From assembly GCF_001421565.1 (NCBI RefSeq), contig NZ_LMKQ01000001.1, positions 2,914,934-2,978,933 of the forward strand: a stretch of DNA of 64,000 nt, written 5' to 3'. The notes below the pieces were generated by a model. The model had not been told where the DNA came from and made no database searches. It saw only the letters and a list, made by a program, of their open reading frames with translations. This document shows, one piece after another, positions 19,114 to 26,725 of the stretch. Source of the stretch: Agromyces sp. Leaf222. Its GTDB lineage: Bacteria > Actinomycetota > Actinomycetes > Actinomycetales > Microbacteriaceae. Position 1 is the stretch's first letter. Each line of letters opens with the position of its first letter. The position numbers were made by a program, and so were the translations under genes.

Positions 19114-19889
19114 GAGGCGGCGGTACCGCTTTCGTCGTCGGATGCCGCGGGCTGGGGGTCCGCGGCAGGCTCGCCGGCCGACGCCGCAGCCGCTTCGGCG
19201 GGCGCGAGTCGATCCTCGCCCACGACGGCGGCGATGCGCTCGCGCGAGATGACGCCGGCGCGGACGATGCGGATGGTGCCGCCCTCGGCCGTGAGTCCGG
19301 TCGCGTCGATGATGGTCGAGGACGTGTCGCCGGGGCGTTCGCCGATCGCGTCGTAGTCGGCGCCGGCCGAGCCGCCGTCGAGGTAGACGGCGACCGAGTC
19401 GCCCAGCATGTCGGACGCCTCGGCCGCGGTCGTGGCGGCCGGCAGGCCGCTGAGGTTCGCCGACGAGACCGCGAGCGGTCCGGTCTCGGAGAGCAGCTCG
19501 AGCGCGAAGCGGTTGTCGGGCATGCGCAGGGCGACCGTGCCGCGGGTCTCGCCGAGATCCCAGGTGAGCGACGGCTGCGCGTGCAGGATCACGGTCAGGC
19601 CGCCCGGCCAGAACTCCGCGACGAGCTCGCGCACGGGCTCGGGCACCTCGCTGGCGAGCGCGTCGAGCGTGGGGATGCCCGGGATCAGCACGGGCGGCGG
19701 CGAGGTGCGCTCGCGCCCCTTCGCCTCGAGCAGTCGCGTGACGGCTGCGGGGTCGAACGCGTCGGCGGCGAGGCCGTAGACGGTGTCGGTGGGGATCACG
19801 ACGAGCTGGCCGCGGCCGATCGCTCCGCGTGCGAGGCGCATGCCCGTGAGCAGCTGGGATTCGACCGAACAGTCGTAGATGGCAGTCAT
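19110..19889 (-). CDS. tsaC: L-threonylcarbamoyladenylate synthase (Sua5/YrdC/YciO family)
   Basis: 259 residues. It makes threonylcarbamoyl-AMP from threonine, bicarbonate and ATP for the t6A37 modification of ANN-decoding tRNAs. Visible motifs: GQLVVIPTDTVYGLAADAF near 28-46, the KGRERTSPPPVLIP segment (the usual KxR and SxN-type substrate residues with a PPP variation), and LAVSSANLSGLPA. The catalytic domain ends near 215; the remaining Ala/Glu/Asp tail is low complexity. It is the first gene of the run tsaC, wecA-like, atpI-like, atp. In most actinobacteria prmC sits directly upstream; here an ABC exporter intervenes. Confidence 0.94.
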   Translation of the reverse strand: MTAIYDCSVESQLLTGMRLARGAIGRGQLVVIPTDTVYGLAADAFDPAAVTRLLEAKGRERTSPPPVLIPGIPTLDALASEVPEPVRELVAEFWPGGLTVILHAQPSLTWDLGETRGTVALRMPDNRFALELLSETGPLAVSSANLSGLPAATTAAEASDMLGDSVAVYLDGGSAGADYDAIGERPGDTSSTIIDATGLTAEGGTIRIVRAGVISRERIAAVVGEDRLAPAEAAAASAGEPAADPQPAASDDESGTAAS

Positions 19890-19947
19890 GACCTGCCGAT
19901 TCTAGACCAGCGGCGGCAGGGCATCCGGGGCACGGTGGGCACGGGAA

Positions 19948-19989
19948 CGGCGGATGCCGCGTGCCCGGCCCGGCACGCGGCATCCGCCG
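19948..19989. terminator. Terminator hairpin built from GGATGCC/GGCATCC inverted pair
   Basis: Two 18-base arms (19948-19965 and 19972-19989) pair perfectly around a six-base loop. Each arm carries the GGATGCCGC nonamer. It lies just downstream of the ABC permease stop on the minus strand and before tsaC. It is not followed by a clear T-run, as is usual in actinobacteria. Confidence 0.75.
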
Positions 19990-20014
19990 CTCTCATCGTC
20001 GTTCGCGACGCCGT

Positions 20015-20860
20015 TCAGCGGCGCCCGGCCTTGCGCGAGAACAGCCACGCGCCCCAGACGGCCGCGACGGCGATGATCGCGACGCACCAGCCGAGCGCCC
20101 ACCAGCCCTCGTCGCCGAGCGGCGCATCGGTGAGCAGCGCACGGATCGTCTCGATGACGGGCGTGATCGGCTGGTTCTCGGCGATCGGCTGCAGCCAGTC
20201 GGGCATCGTCGAGACGGGCACGAACGCACTGGAGATGTACGGCAGGAACAGCAGGATGAAGCCGTAGCCGCTCGCCGCCTCCGGCGTGCCGGCCGCGAGC
20301 CCGATCGCCGCGAACAGGTACGTGATCGCGAGGATGTAGAGCGCCACGAGGCCGAACACCCCGAGCCATTCGAGCGGGGTCGCCGACGGACGGAACCCGA
20401 CGAGGAGGCCGACGCCGATCACCACGGCGGTCGCGACGAGGTTGCGCACGAGGCTCGCGACCACGTGGCCCGTGAGCACGGCCCCGCTCCGGATGGGCAT
20501 CGTGCGGAAGCGGTCGATGACGCCGGTGGTCATGTCGCGCGAGACGGAGACGGCGGTCGAGGACGCGCCGAACCCCGCGCAGAGCAGGATGATGCCGGGC
20601 ACGACGTAGTCGACGTAGCCGCCGGACGGGTCGATCGCGTTGCCGAAGATCCACGTGAACATCAGCATGAGCATGACCGGGAGCATCACGGCCATGAGCA
20701 TGGACTCCACGTCGCGCACCGAGTGCCGGAAGCTGCGCCCGATGAACACGGACTCGGCCGTGAGGGCTCCGACGCGAGGTCGGGCGGCGACGGTGCCGTT
20801 GGTGCGCGCCCGGCCGGCGGCATCCGGGGCGACGGGGTCGGTGACGGTGAGGGTGCTCAT
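20015..20860 (-). CDS. ABC-2 type transporter permease (DrrB-like)
   Basis: 281 residues. After a cytosolic N terminus it has six membrane helices typical of ABC-2 permeases; the sequence includes FRHSVRDVESMLMAVMLPV, GYVDYVVPGIILLCAGFG, DMTTGVIDRFRTMPIRSGAV and PYISSAFVPVSTMPDWLQ. This is the daunorubicin-resistance type (DrrB), an exporter of drugs or lipids. It begins five bases after the ATPase gene ends. The divergent TetR gene makes drug-inducible efflux the most likely role. Substrate unknown. Confidence 0.93.
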   Translation of the reverse strand: MSTLTVTDPVAPDAAGRARTNGTVAARPRVGALTAESVFIGRSFRHSVRDVESMLMAVMLPVMLMLMFTWIFGNAIDPSGGYVDYVVPGIILLCAGFGASSTAVSVSRDMTTGVIDRFRTMPIRSGAVLTGHVVASLVRNLVATAVVIGVGLLVGFRPSATPLEWLGVFGLVALYILAITYLFAAIGLAAGTPEAASGYGFILLFLPYISSAFVPVSTMPDWLQPIAENQPITPVIETIRALLTDAPLGDEGWWALGWCVAIIAVAAVWGAWLFSRKAGRR

Positions 20861-20865
20861 GCTGC

Positions 20866-21810
20866 TCACTCCGCTTCCTGCAGTTCGGGTGCGGTCCGGG
20901 GCGATGCCCCCGGGGTGATGTCGGCGTCGGATGCCGCGTCGCGGCCGGTGATCGCGAGGAACACGTCGTCGAGGCTCGGCCGCCGGATCGCGATCGTCGC
21001 GCCGGGGGCCGTGGCGGCGGGCAGCCGGTCGATGCGCTCGACGGCGGCACGGAGTCCGTGCACGGTGCCGTCGGTGGGCAACTCGGCGAGCACGGCGCCG
21101 GTCTCGTCGCGGAGCTCGACGACCTCTCCCCCGATGCGCGCCTTGAGCTCGTCGGCCGTGCCCTCGGCGGCGATGCGCCCGTGGTCGAGCACGGCGATGC
21201 GGTCGGCCAGGCGGTCGGCCTCCTCGAGGTACTGGGTCGTCAGGAACACGGTCGCCCCGTCGTCGGCGAGCGAGCGGATGACCGCCCAGAGCTCCTGGCG
21301 GCTGCGGGTGTCCAGTCCGGTCGTCGGCTCGTCGAGGAAGATCACGGGAACTGCGACGACGAGGCTGAGCGCGAGGTCGAGTCGTCGCCGCATGCCGCCC
21401 GAGTAGGTGCCGACGCGGCGGCCCGCGGCATCCGTCAGGTCGAAGCGTTCGAGGAGCTCGGCGGCGCGTGCGCGTGCGTCGCGCGCCGACAGGCCGGAGA
21501 GCCGGCCCAGCATGACGAGGTTCTCGGTGCCCGTGAGCACCTCGTCGACCGCGGCGGACTGGCCCGTGAGGCTGATGCGGCGACGGACCTCGTCGGGGCG
21601 GGCGAGCACGTCGTGCCCGGCGACGGAGACCGTGCCCTCGTCGGGGCGCACGAGCGTCGTGAGGATGTTGATGGTCGTCGTCTTGCCCGCGCCGTTCGGC
21701 CCGAGCAGCGCGAAGATCGTGCCGGCCGGCACGGCGAGGTCCAGCCCCGCGAGCACGTCGGTGCGCCCGAAGCGCTTGCGGAGCCCGTGGGCTTCGATGG
21801 CGAGTGGCAT
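20866..21810 (-). CDS. ABC transporter ATP-binding protein (DrrA-like)
   Basis: 314 residues. Walker A LLGPNGAGKTTTIN (about 36-49), signature YSGGMRRRLDLALSL, Walker B VPVIFLDEPTTGLD and the H-loop TTQYLEEAD are all intact. The C-terminal 80 residues form the DUF4162-like extension of drug exporters such as DrrA. It powers the permease encoded directly downstream. Start at ATG 21810 with GGAGAAG nine bases upstream; the longer in-frame start at 21864 would run into the operator region. Expression is probably controlled by the divergent TetR protein through the operators at 21846-21887. Confidence 0.95.
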   Translation of the reverse strand: MPLAIEAHGLRKRFGRTDVLAGLDLAVPAGTIFALLGPNGAGKTTTINILTTLVRPDEGTVSVAGHDVLARPDEVRRRISLTGQSAAVDEVLTGTENLVMLGRLSGLSARDARARAAELLERFDLTDAAGRRVGTYSGGMRRRLDLALSLVVAVPVIFLDEPTTGLDTRSRQELWAVIRSLADDGATVFLTTQYLEEADRLADRIAVLDHGRIAAEGTADELKARIGGEVVELRDETGAVLAELPTDGTVHGLRAAVERIDRLPAATAPGATIAIRRPSLDDVFLAITGRDAASDADITPGASPRTAPELQEAE

Positions 21811-21845
21811 GGCTTCTCCGATCCGTTCTGTCTGCGTATGGCGCA

Positions 21846-21902
21846 AACTGTTTATGTGATCCACAGTTGTTTAACCTATACACAGTTCTAGACTGTCGTC
21901 AA
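21846..21902. promoter_or_regulatory. Overlapping divergent promoters with TetR-type operators
   Basis: Inverted repeat AACTGT (21846-21851) with ACAGTT (21863-21868), a second ACAGTT at 21882-21887, and a compact palindrome TGTTTA-ACC-TATACA (21868-21882). For the ABC operon (minus): -35 TTGACG (complement of 21897-21902), 16 bases, -10 TATAGG (complement of 21875-21880). For tetR (plus): TTGTTT (21867-21872), 16 bases, TAGACT (21889-21894). The operators lie inside both promoters, as expected for a local repressor. Base composition is strikingly AT-rich against the surroundings. Confidence 0.6.
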
Positions 21903-21916
21903 CACCGATCGAACGG

Positions 21917-22987
21917 ATGTCCATGACCGAGCCGAAACCCGACCCGGAACTCCCCCGCGGCGTCGCACTCGCCTGGGGCGTCGCCGCGCACCCGCAACGC
22001 GGGCCGAAGCGCGAGCTCTCGATCGAGCGCATCGTCGAGGTCGCCATCGAGATCGCGGATGCCGAGGGCCTCGGCGCCGTCTCGATGAGCCGCGTCGCCT
22101 CGACGCTGGGGTTCACGACGATGTCGCTCTACCGCTACGTCACGAGCAAGGACGACCTGATCCTGCTCATGCAGGAGGCCGCGAGCGAGCTGCCCGTGCC
22201 CGACGCGGCGATCGAGCATGGATGGCGCGAGGGCGTGACCTCATGGGTGCTCGGCATCCGCGCGGGGTACCAGGCGCACCCGTGGCTCGTCGACATCCCC
22301 ATCTCGGGCGCCCCGCTCACGCCGAACTCGCTCATGATCGTCGACTGGTTCCTGCGCGAGGTGCGCACGCTCCCCCTCGACGACGGCGAGAAGATGGCGA
22401 CCCTGCTGCTCTGCACGAGCTATGCGCGCGCCACCAGCGCCCAGGATCGCGACATCGCCCGCGCGGTCGAGGCCGGTGCGATCGCCGCGGCCACCGCCGA
22501 GCAGTCGCTCAGCGCGCTCATGGAGCTCGTGACGCCCGAGCGCTTCCCCGACCTCAGCCCGCTGTTCCGCGCGGGCTCGTACGCGGAGCCGAGCGGTGCC
22601 GACGCCGTCGCGCCCGACACCGCGACCGACTTCGTCTTCGGCCTCGAGCGGATCCTCGACGGCATCGAGACCTACGTGGCGCGGCACGCGACGGGTGCAC
22701 CGGGCGCCGGCGGCTCGGCCGAGCGCGCGGCCGACCTCGCGGGCGACGACGTCGCGTCGATCCTCGCCCTCGAGCCCCCGCGCGACAAGGACGTGCGCGA
22801 GGCGGCCAAGGCCCGCCGCGAGGCCGAGAAGGCCGTGCGCGAAGCCGAGAAGGCGCTCCGCGAGGCGCAGAAGCGCGAACGCGACGCGGTCAAGCGCGCC
22901 CGCGAACGCAGCGAACGCGAGCAGGACCGCGAGTCGCGCGAGCGCGAACGCGAGCAGCGCGAGCAGGAGCGCCTGCAGCGGGGCTGA
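21917..22987 (+). CDS. TetR/AcrR-family regulator with a long charged C-terminal helix
   Basis: 356 residues. An N-terminal helix-turn-helix (about 35-83: IVEVAIEIADAEGLGAVSMS, then VASTLGFTTMSLYRYVTSKDD) is standard TetR. Residues 90-275 form a TetR_C-type ligand domain. Unusual is the last 66 residues (291-356): almost entirely Arg, Glu, Lys and Ala in heptad-like i/i+4 opposite-charge order, a probable single alpha helix or coiled coil absent from most TetR proteins. It diverges from the ABC exporter and probably represses it. An alternative ATG at 21923 has better ribosome-site spacing (GGA five bases upstream). Confidence 0.92.
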   Translation: MSMTEPKPDPELPRGVALAWGVAAHPQRGPKRELSIERIVEVAIEIADAEGLGAVSMSRVASTLGFTTMSLYRYVTSKDDLILLMQEAASELPVPDAAIEHGWREGVTSWVLGIRAGYQAHPWLVDIPISGAPLTPNSLMIVDWFLREVRTLPLDDGEKMATLLLCTSYARATSAQDRDIARAVEAGAIAAATAEQSLSALMELVTPERFPDLSPLFRAGSYAEPSGADAVAPDTATDFVFGLERILDGIETYVARHATGAPGAGGSAERAADLAGDDVASILALEPPRDKDVREAAKARREAEKAVREAEKALREAQKRERDAVKRARERSEREQDRESREREREQREQERLQRG

Positions 22988-23003
22988 GCCGAGCGGATGC
23001 CGC

Positions 23004-23061
23004 GGGCCGGCGTCAGCGCGTCCGCGGGCCGGCCGGCTTGCGCGGCCGGCGTCAGCGCGTC
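23004..23061. repeat. 18-base direct repeat at the 3' end of prmC
   Basis: The 18 bases at 23004-23021 recur at 23044-23061, 40 bases on. The second copy overlaps the prmC stop codon region (stop at 23052-23054). The gap also holds a GGATGCC motif and GC-rich inverted segments. It looks like a small tandem duplication of the gene end between the convergent tetR and prmC genes. Confidence 0.6.
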
Positions 23062-23936
23062 GCGGTCGTCGCCCGATCGCGCCCGGTGAGATCGCGGTGG
23101 TGCGAGATCGCCCGCCAGCCGTCGGCCCGCAGCAGATCCGCGATCGCCGCCGACTGCGTCTCGAAGTGCTCGAACACGAGCGTGCCGCCGGGGTGCAGCA
23201 GCGCGAACGCGCGCACCGAGAGCGCCCGGATCACGTCGAGCCCGTCGACGCCGCCGTAGAGCGCGACATCCGGATCGTGCACGAGCACCTCGACGTCGCG
23301 CGGCAACTCGGCCGCGGGCACGTAGGGCGGATTCGACACGACGACCGAGACCCGGCCGTCGAGCTCGGGCAGCGCGTCGGCGAGGTCGCCGACGACGAGG
23401 TCGACCTCGGCCCCCACCTCGTCGATGTTGCGCCGGGCCCAGACGGCGGCCTCCGGCGAGAGCTCGACGGCGTGCACCTCGGCGTGCGGCACCTCTGTCG
23501 CGAGCGCCAATGCGAGCGCGCCGCTGCCCGTGCCGAGATCCACCGCGATCGGCGACGCGGCCGGCACCGCACGCAGGGCGTCGATCGCGAGCTGGGCGAC
23601 CGTCTCGGTCTCGGGTCGCGGCACCAGCACGCCGGGGCCCACGAGCAGGTCGAGGCTGCGGAACGGCGCCCGGCCCGTGATGTGCTGCAACGGCTCGCGC
23701 GCGGCGCGGCGCGCGACGACGCCCTCGAGCGCCGCGGCATCCGCTTCGCCGAGTTCGCCGCCGAGGATGAGCCTCGCCTGCACGCCGCCGCGCGACAGCC
23801 CGAGCACGTGGCCCATCAGCAGCTCGGCGTCGACCTCGGCATCGGGCACGCCGGAGGCGGTCAACCGCGAGACGATCGCCTCGCGCACCGCCCTCACCGA
23901 ACGATCGTCGGCGGGCCGCGGCATCCGTGCATCCAT
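23052..23936 (-). CDS. prmC: peptide chain release factor N(5)-glutamine methyltransferase
   Basis: 294 residues. It methylates the glutamine of the GGQ motif in release factors RF1/RF2 using S-adenosylmethionine. N-terminal helical recognition domain (about 10-85, ending LQHITGRAPFRSLDL), then the SAM-binding VDLGTGSGALALALA and the catalytic NPPY in VVSNPPYVPAAEL. The substrate gene prfA is 1.7 kb away, separated by cysK-cysE on the opposite strand, whereas most actinobacteria keep prfA-prmC adjacent. No clear Shine-Dalgarno; an ATG at 23924 is an alternative start. Convergent with tetR (64-base gap). Confidence 0.94.
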   Translation of the reverse strand: MDARMPRPADDRSVRAVREAIVSRLTASGVPDAEVDAELLMGHVLGLSRGGVQARLILGGELGEADAAALEGVVARRAAREPLQHITGRAPFRSLDLLVGPGVLVPRPETETVAQLAIDALRAVPAASPIAVDLGTGSGALALALATEVPHAEVHAVELSPEAAVWARRNIDEVGAEVDLVVGDLADALPELDGRVSVVVSNPPYVPAAELPRDVEVLVHDPDVALYGGVDGLDVIRALSVRAFALLHPGGTLVFEHFETQSAAIADLLRADGWRAISHHRDLTGRDRATTATR

Positions 23937-24029
23937 GAAATGGAATGTAATGCACGTGACCGTGAGACACCCCCGCCATAGGCTTGGCGACGGCGTTCGC
24001 TGCCGCACCCACACCCGAGAGGAAGCCCC

Positions 24030-24965
24030 ATGGCCCAGATCTTCGACAACATCACCGAGGCCTTCGGTCGCACGCCGCTCGTGCGCCTGAACCGCGTCAC
24101 CGAGGGTGCGGGCGCCACCGTGCTCGGCAAGCTCGAGTTCTACAACCCGTCCGCGAGCGTCAAGGACCGCCTCGGCATCGCCATCGTCGACGCCGCAGAG
24201 GCCTCCGGCGAGCTCGCCCCCGGCGGCACCATCGTCGAGGGCACCAGCGGCAACACCGGCATCGCCCTCGCCATGGTCGGCGCGGCACGCGGTTACAAGG
24301 TCATCCTCGCGATGCCCGAGACCATGTCGAAGGAGCGCAAGTCGCTGCTCAAGGCCTACGGCGCCGAGCTCGTGCTCACGCCCGGCTCCGAGGGAATGAA
24401 GGGCGCCGTCGCACGCGCCGAGCAGATCGTCGCCGAGACCCCCGGCGCCGTGCTCGCCAAGCAGTTCGCCAACCAGGCCAACGTCGAGGTCCACCGCCGC
24501 ACCACGGCCGAGGAGATCTGGGCCGACACCGACGGCGGCGTCGACATCTTCATCTCCGGCATCGGCACGGGCGGCACCATCTCGGGCGTCGGCCAGGTCC
24601 TCAAGGAGCGCAAGCCCGAGGTGCAGATCATCGGCGTCGAGCCCGCGGAATCCCCCATCCTCAACGGCGGCGCACCCGGCCCCCACAAGATCCAGGGCAT
24701 CGGCGCGAACTTCGTGCCCGACATCCTCGACCGCGAGGTCTACGACGAGATCTTCGACGTCAACATCGACCAGGCCGTCGCCACCGCCCGCCGCCTCGGC
24801 ACCGAAGAGGGCGTCCTCGGCGGCATCTCGTCGGGTGCAACGGTCTACGCCGCGATCGAGGTCGCCAAGCGCCCCGAGAACGCCGGCAAGACCATCGTCG
24901 TGATCCTCGCGAGCTACGGTGAGCGCTACCTGTCCACGGTGCTGTACGAAGGTCTGCTTGACTGA
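24030..24965 (+). CDS. cysK: cysteine synthase A (O-acetylserine sulfhydrylase)
   Basis: 311 residues, fold type II PLP enzyme joining O-acetylserine and sulfide into cysteine. Landmarks: [16 protein letters not shown], the PLP lysine in [11 protein letters not shown] (Lys45), the substrate loop [12 protein letters not shown], and the phosphate-binding [12 protein letters not shown]. Start preceded by GAGAGGAAG at ideal spacing. The divergent prmC gene starts 93 bases away; a TAGGCT box in this gap is a possible -10. cysE follows directly. CysK and CysE proteins usually form the cysteine synthase complex, in line with this pairing. Confidence 0.97.
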   Translation: MAQIFDNITEAFGRTPLVRLNRVTEGAGATVLGKLEFYNPSASVKDRLGIAIVDAAEASGELAPGGTIVEGTSGNTGIALAMVGAARGYKVILAMPETMSKERKSLLKAYGAELVLTPGSEGMKGAVARAEQIVAETPGAVLAKQFANQANVEVHRRTTAEEIWADTDGGVDIFISGIGTGGTISGVGQVLKERKPEVQIIGVEPAESPILNGGAPGPHKIQGIGANFVPDILDREVYDEIFDVNIDQAVATARRLGTEEGVLGGISSGATVYAAIEVAKRPENAGKTIVVILASYGERYLSTVLYEGLLD

Positions 24966-24969
24966 CCGG

Positions 24970-25548
24970 GTGAGCTTCTTCTCCCGACTGAAGGAAGACC
25001 TCGCGACCGCTCGTGCGCACGACCCAGCCGCACGCAGCGATCTCGAGGTCTTCTTCGTGTACTCGGGCCTGCACGCGGTGTGGGCCTCCCGTCTGACCCA
25101 CCGGCTGTGGGTCTCCGGCCTCCGCTTCCCGGCGCGGGTGATCTCGCAGCTCGCCCGGTTCCTGACCGGCATCGAGATCCACCCCGGCGCGACCATCGGC
25201 CGCCGGTTCTTCATCGACCACGGAATGGGCGTCGTCATCGGCGAGACCGCGATCATCGGCGACGACTGCATGCTCTACCACGGGGTCACGCTCGGCGGGA
25301 AGGCGCCGCGGCACACGCCGCCCGGCACGAAGCGGCATCCGACCCTCGGCGACGGCGTCACCATCGGCGCGGGCGCGAAGGTGCTCGGCGACATCACCAT
25401 CGGCGAGTGGAGCGCCGTCGGCGCCAACGCCGTCGTCACGCGCAGTGCTCCCCCGCACTCGCTGCTCGTCGGCGTGCCGGCGACCCCCCGCCCGCTGACC
25501 GCCGCCGCGGCCGACTCGTCGCGCGGCGTGCACGACTGGCACATCTAG
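24970..25548 (+). CDS. cysE: serine O-acetyltransferase
   Basis: About 192 residues, short CysE type. It acetylates serine with acetyl-CoA, the committed step of cysteine synthesis. The left-handed beta-helix hexapeptide region runs from about residue 65 ([20 protein letters not shown]) through [20 protein letters not shown] to [20 protein letters not shown]. The active His is in DHGMG. GTG 24970 lies four bases after the cysK stop; a TTG at 24958 in the same frame has GAAGG five bases upstream and overlaps cysK, so it may be the true start. The C-terminal tail, which feeds back on CysK, ends in Ile (HDWHI), as in proteins that bind the CysK active site. Confidence 0.95.
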   Translation: MSFFSRLKEDLATARAHDPAARSDLEVFFVYSGLHAVWASRLTHRLWVSGLRFPARVISQLARFLTGIEIHPGATIGRRFFIDHGMGVVIGETAIIGDDCMLYHGVTLGGKAPRHTPPGTKRHPTLGDGVTIGAGAKVLGDITIGEWSAVGANAVVTRSAPPHSLLVGVPATPRPLTAAAADSSRGVHDWHI

Positions 25549-25562
25549 GCCGACCAGACGCG

Positions 25563-25598
25563 ACGAAGGGGCGGATGCCGCGGCATCCGCCCCTTCGT
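25563..25598. terminator. Perfect 36-base palindromic bidirectional terminator
   Basis: A perfect palindrome centred between 25580 and 25581, with GGATGCCGC and GCGGCATCC abutting at the centre. It lies between the convergent cysE (ends 25548) and prfA (ends 25642), so it can end both transcripts. Confidence 0.85.
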
Positions 25599-25641
25599 GC
25601 GTTCACCGCTGCTGCGGCGAGACTAGTCTGCTTCGCTCGGG

Positions 25642-26718
25642 TCAGACCTCGGCGAGGCCGGAGAGCTGCGCCTCCTCGTCGGCCTGGATGGCCGACTCGA
25701 TGATCGGCTCGAGCGCCCCGTTCATGACCTGGTCGAGGTTGTAGGCCTTGTACCCGGTGCGATGGTCGGCGATGCGATTCTCGGGGAAGTTGTACGTGCG
25801 GATGCGCTCCGAACGGTCCATCGAGCGGATCTGCGACTTGCGGGCATCGGATGCCGCGGCGTCGAGCTCCTCCTGCTGGCGCGCGAGGATGCGGGCGCGG
25901 AGCACGCGCATCGCGGCCTCGCGGTTCTGCAGTTGCGACTTCTCGTTCTGCATCGACACCACGATGCCGGTCGGCAGGTGCGTGATGCGCACGGCCGAGT
26001 CGGTCGTGTTCACCGACTGCCCGCCGGGGCCCGACGACCGGTAGACGTCGATCTTGAGGTCGTTCTGGTTGATCTCGACCTCTTCGGGCTCGTCGACCTC
26101 GGGGAAGACGAGCACGCCCGTGGTCGACGTGTGGATGCGGCCCTGCGTCTCGGTGACGGGCACGCGCTGCACGCGGTGCACGCCGCCCTCGTACTTCAGG
26201 TGCGCCCACACGCCCTGCGACGGGTCGGTCGCGTTCGACTTGATCGCGACCTGCACGTCTTTGTAGCCGCCGAGGTCGGACTCGTTCTGGTCGAGCAGCT
26301 CGACCTTCCACCCCTTCGACTGCGCGTACTGCATGTACATGCGGAGCAGGTCGCCGGCGAAGAGGGCGCTCTCGGCGCCACCCTCACCGCCCTTGATCTC
26401 CATGATGACGTCACGGCCGTCGTCGGGGTCGCGCGGGATCAGGAGCCGCCGAAGCCGCTCCTGAGCCTGCGCGAGACCCTCCTCGAGGGAGGGCACCTCC
26501 TCGGCGAACGCGTCGTCCTCCTTGGCCAGCTCACGAGCGGCCGCGAGATCCTCCTGCGCCTGATGCCATGCCGTGTTCGCGGCGACGATGCGGCTGAGCT
26601 CGGCGTAGCGCCGGTTCACCTTCTTCGCGCGCGCGGCGTCGGCATGCAGCGCCGGGTCGGCGAGCGCCTCCTGGAGCTCGCCGTGCTCGACGAGCAGGCT
26701 CTTGACGGATTCGAACAC
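25642..26718 (-). CDS. prfA: peptide chain release factor 1
   Basis: 358 residues, normal RF1 length. It recognises UAA/UAG and releases nascent peptides. The GGQ motif is in [17 protein letters not shown] (the glutamine that PrmC methylates); the stop-codon-reading region includes [16 protein letters not shown] with the RF1 PxT-type tripeptide. The GTG start at 26718 lies seven bases after the rho stop, and the rho TGA is part of its TGAGG ribosome site, so the genes are coupled. In many actinobacteria rpmE lies between rho and prfA; it is missing here. Confidence 0.96.
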   Translation of the reverse strand: MFESVKSLLVEHGELQEALADPALHADAARAKKVNRRYAELSRIVAANTAWHQAQEDLAAARELAKEDDAFAEEVPSLEEGLAQAQERLRRLLIPRDPDDGRDVIMEIKGGEGGAESALFAGDLLRMYMQYAQSKGWKVELLDQNESDLGGYKDVQVAIKSNATDPSQGVWAHLKYEGGVHRVQRVPVTETQGRIHTSTTGVLVFPEVDEPEEVEINQNDLKIDVYRSSGPGGQSVNTTDSAVRITHLPTGIVVSMQNEKSQLQNREAAMRVLRARILARQQEELDAAASDARKSQIRSMDRSERIRTYNFPENRIADHRTGYKAYNLDQVMNGALEPIIESAIQADEEAQLSGLAEV

Positions 26719-26725
26719 GGATGCC

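Noticed and set aside
21811-21864. Longer ABC ATPase beginning at 21864
   Set aside because: The added residues would be encoded by the AT-rich operator region, and the ABC fold starts at MPLAIEAHGLRKRFG.
26719-26725. rpmE (ribosomal protein L31) between rho and prfA
   Set aside because: Only seven bases separate the genes; L31 must be encoded elsewhere.
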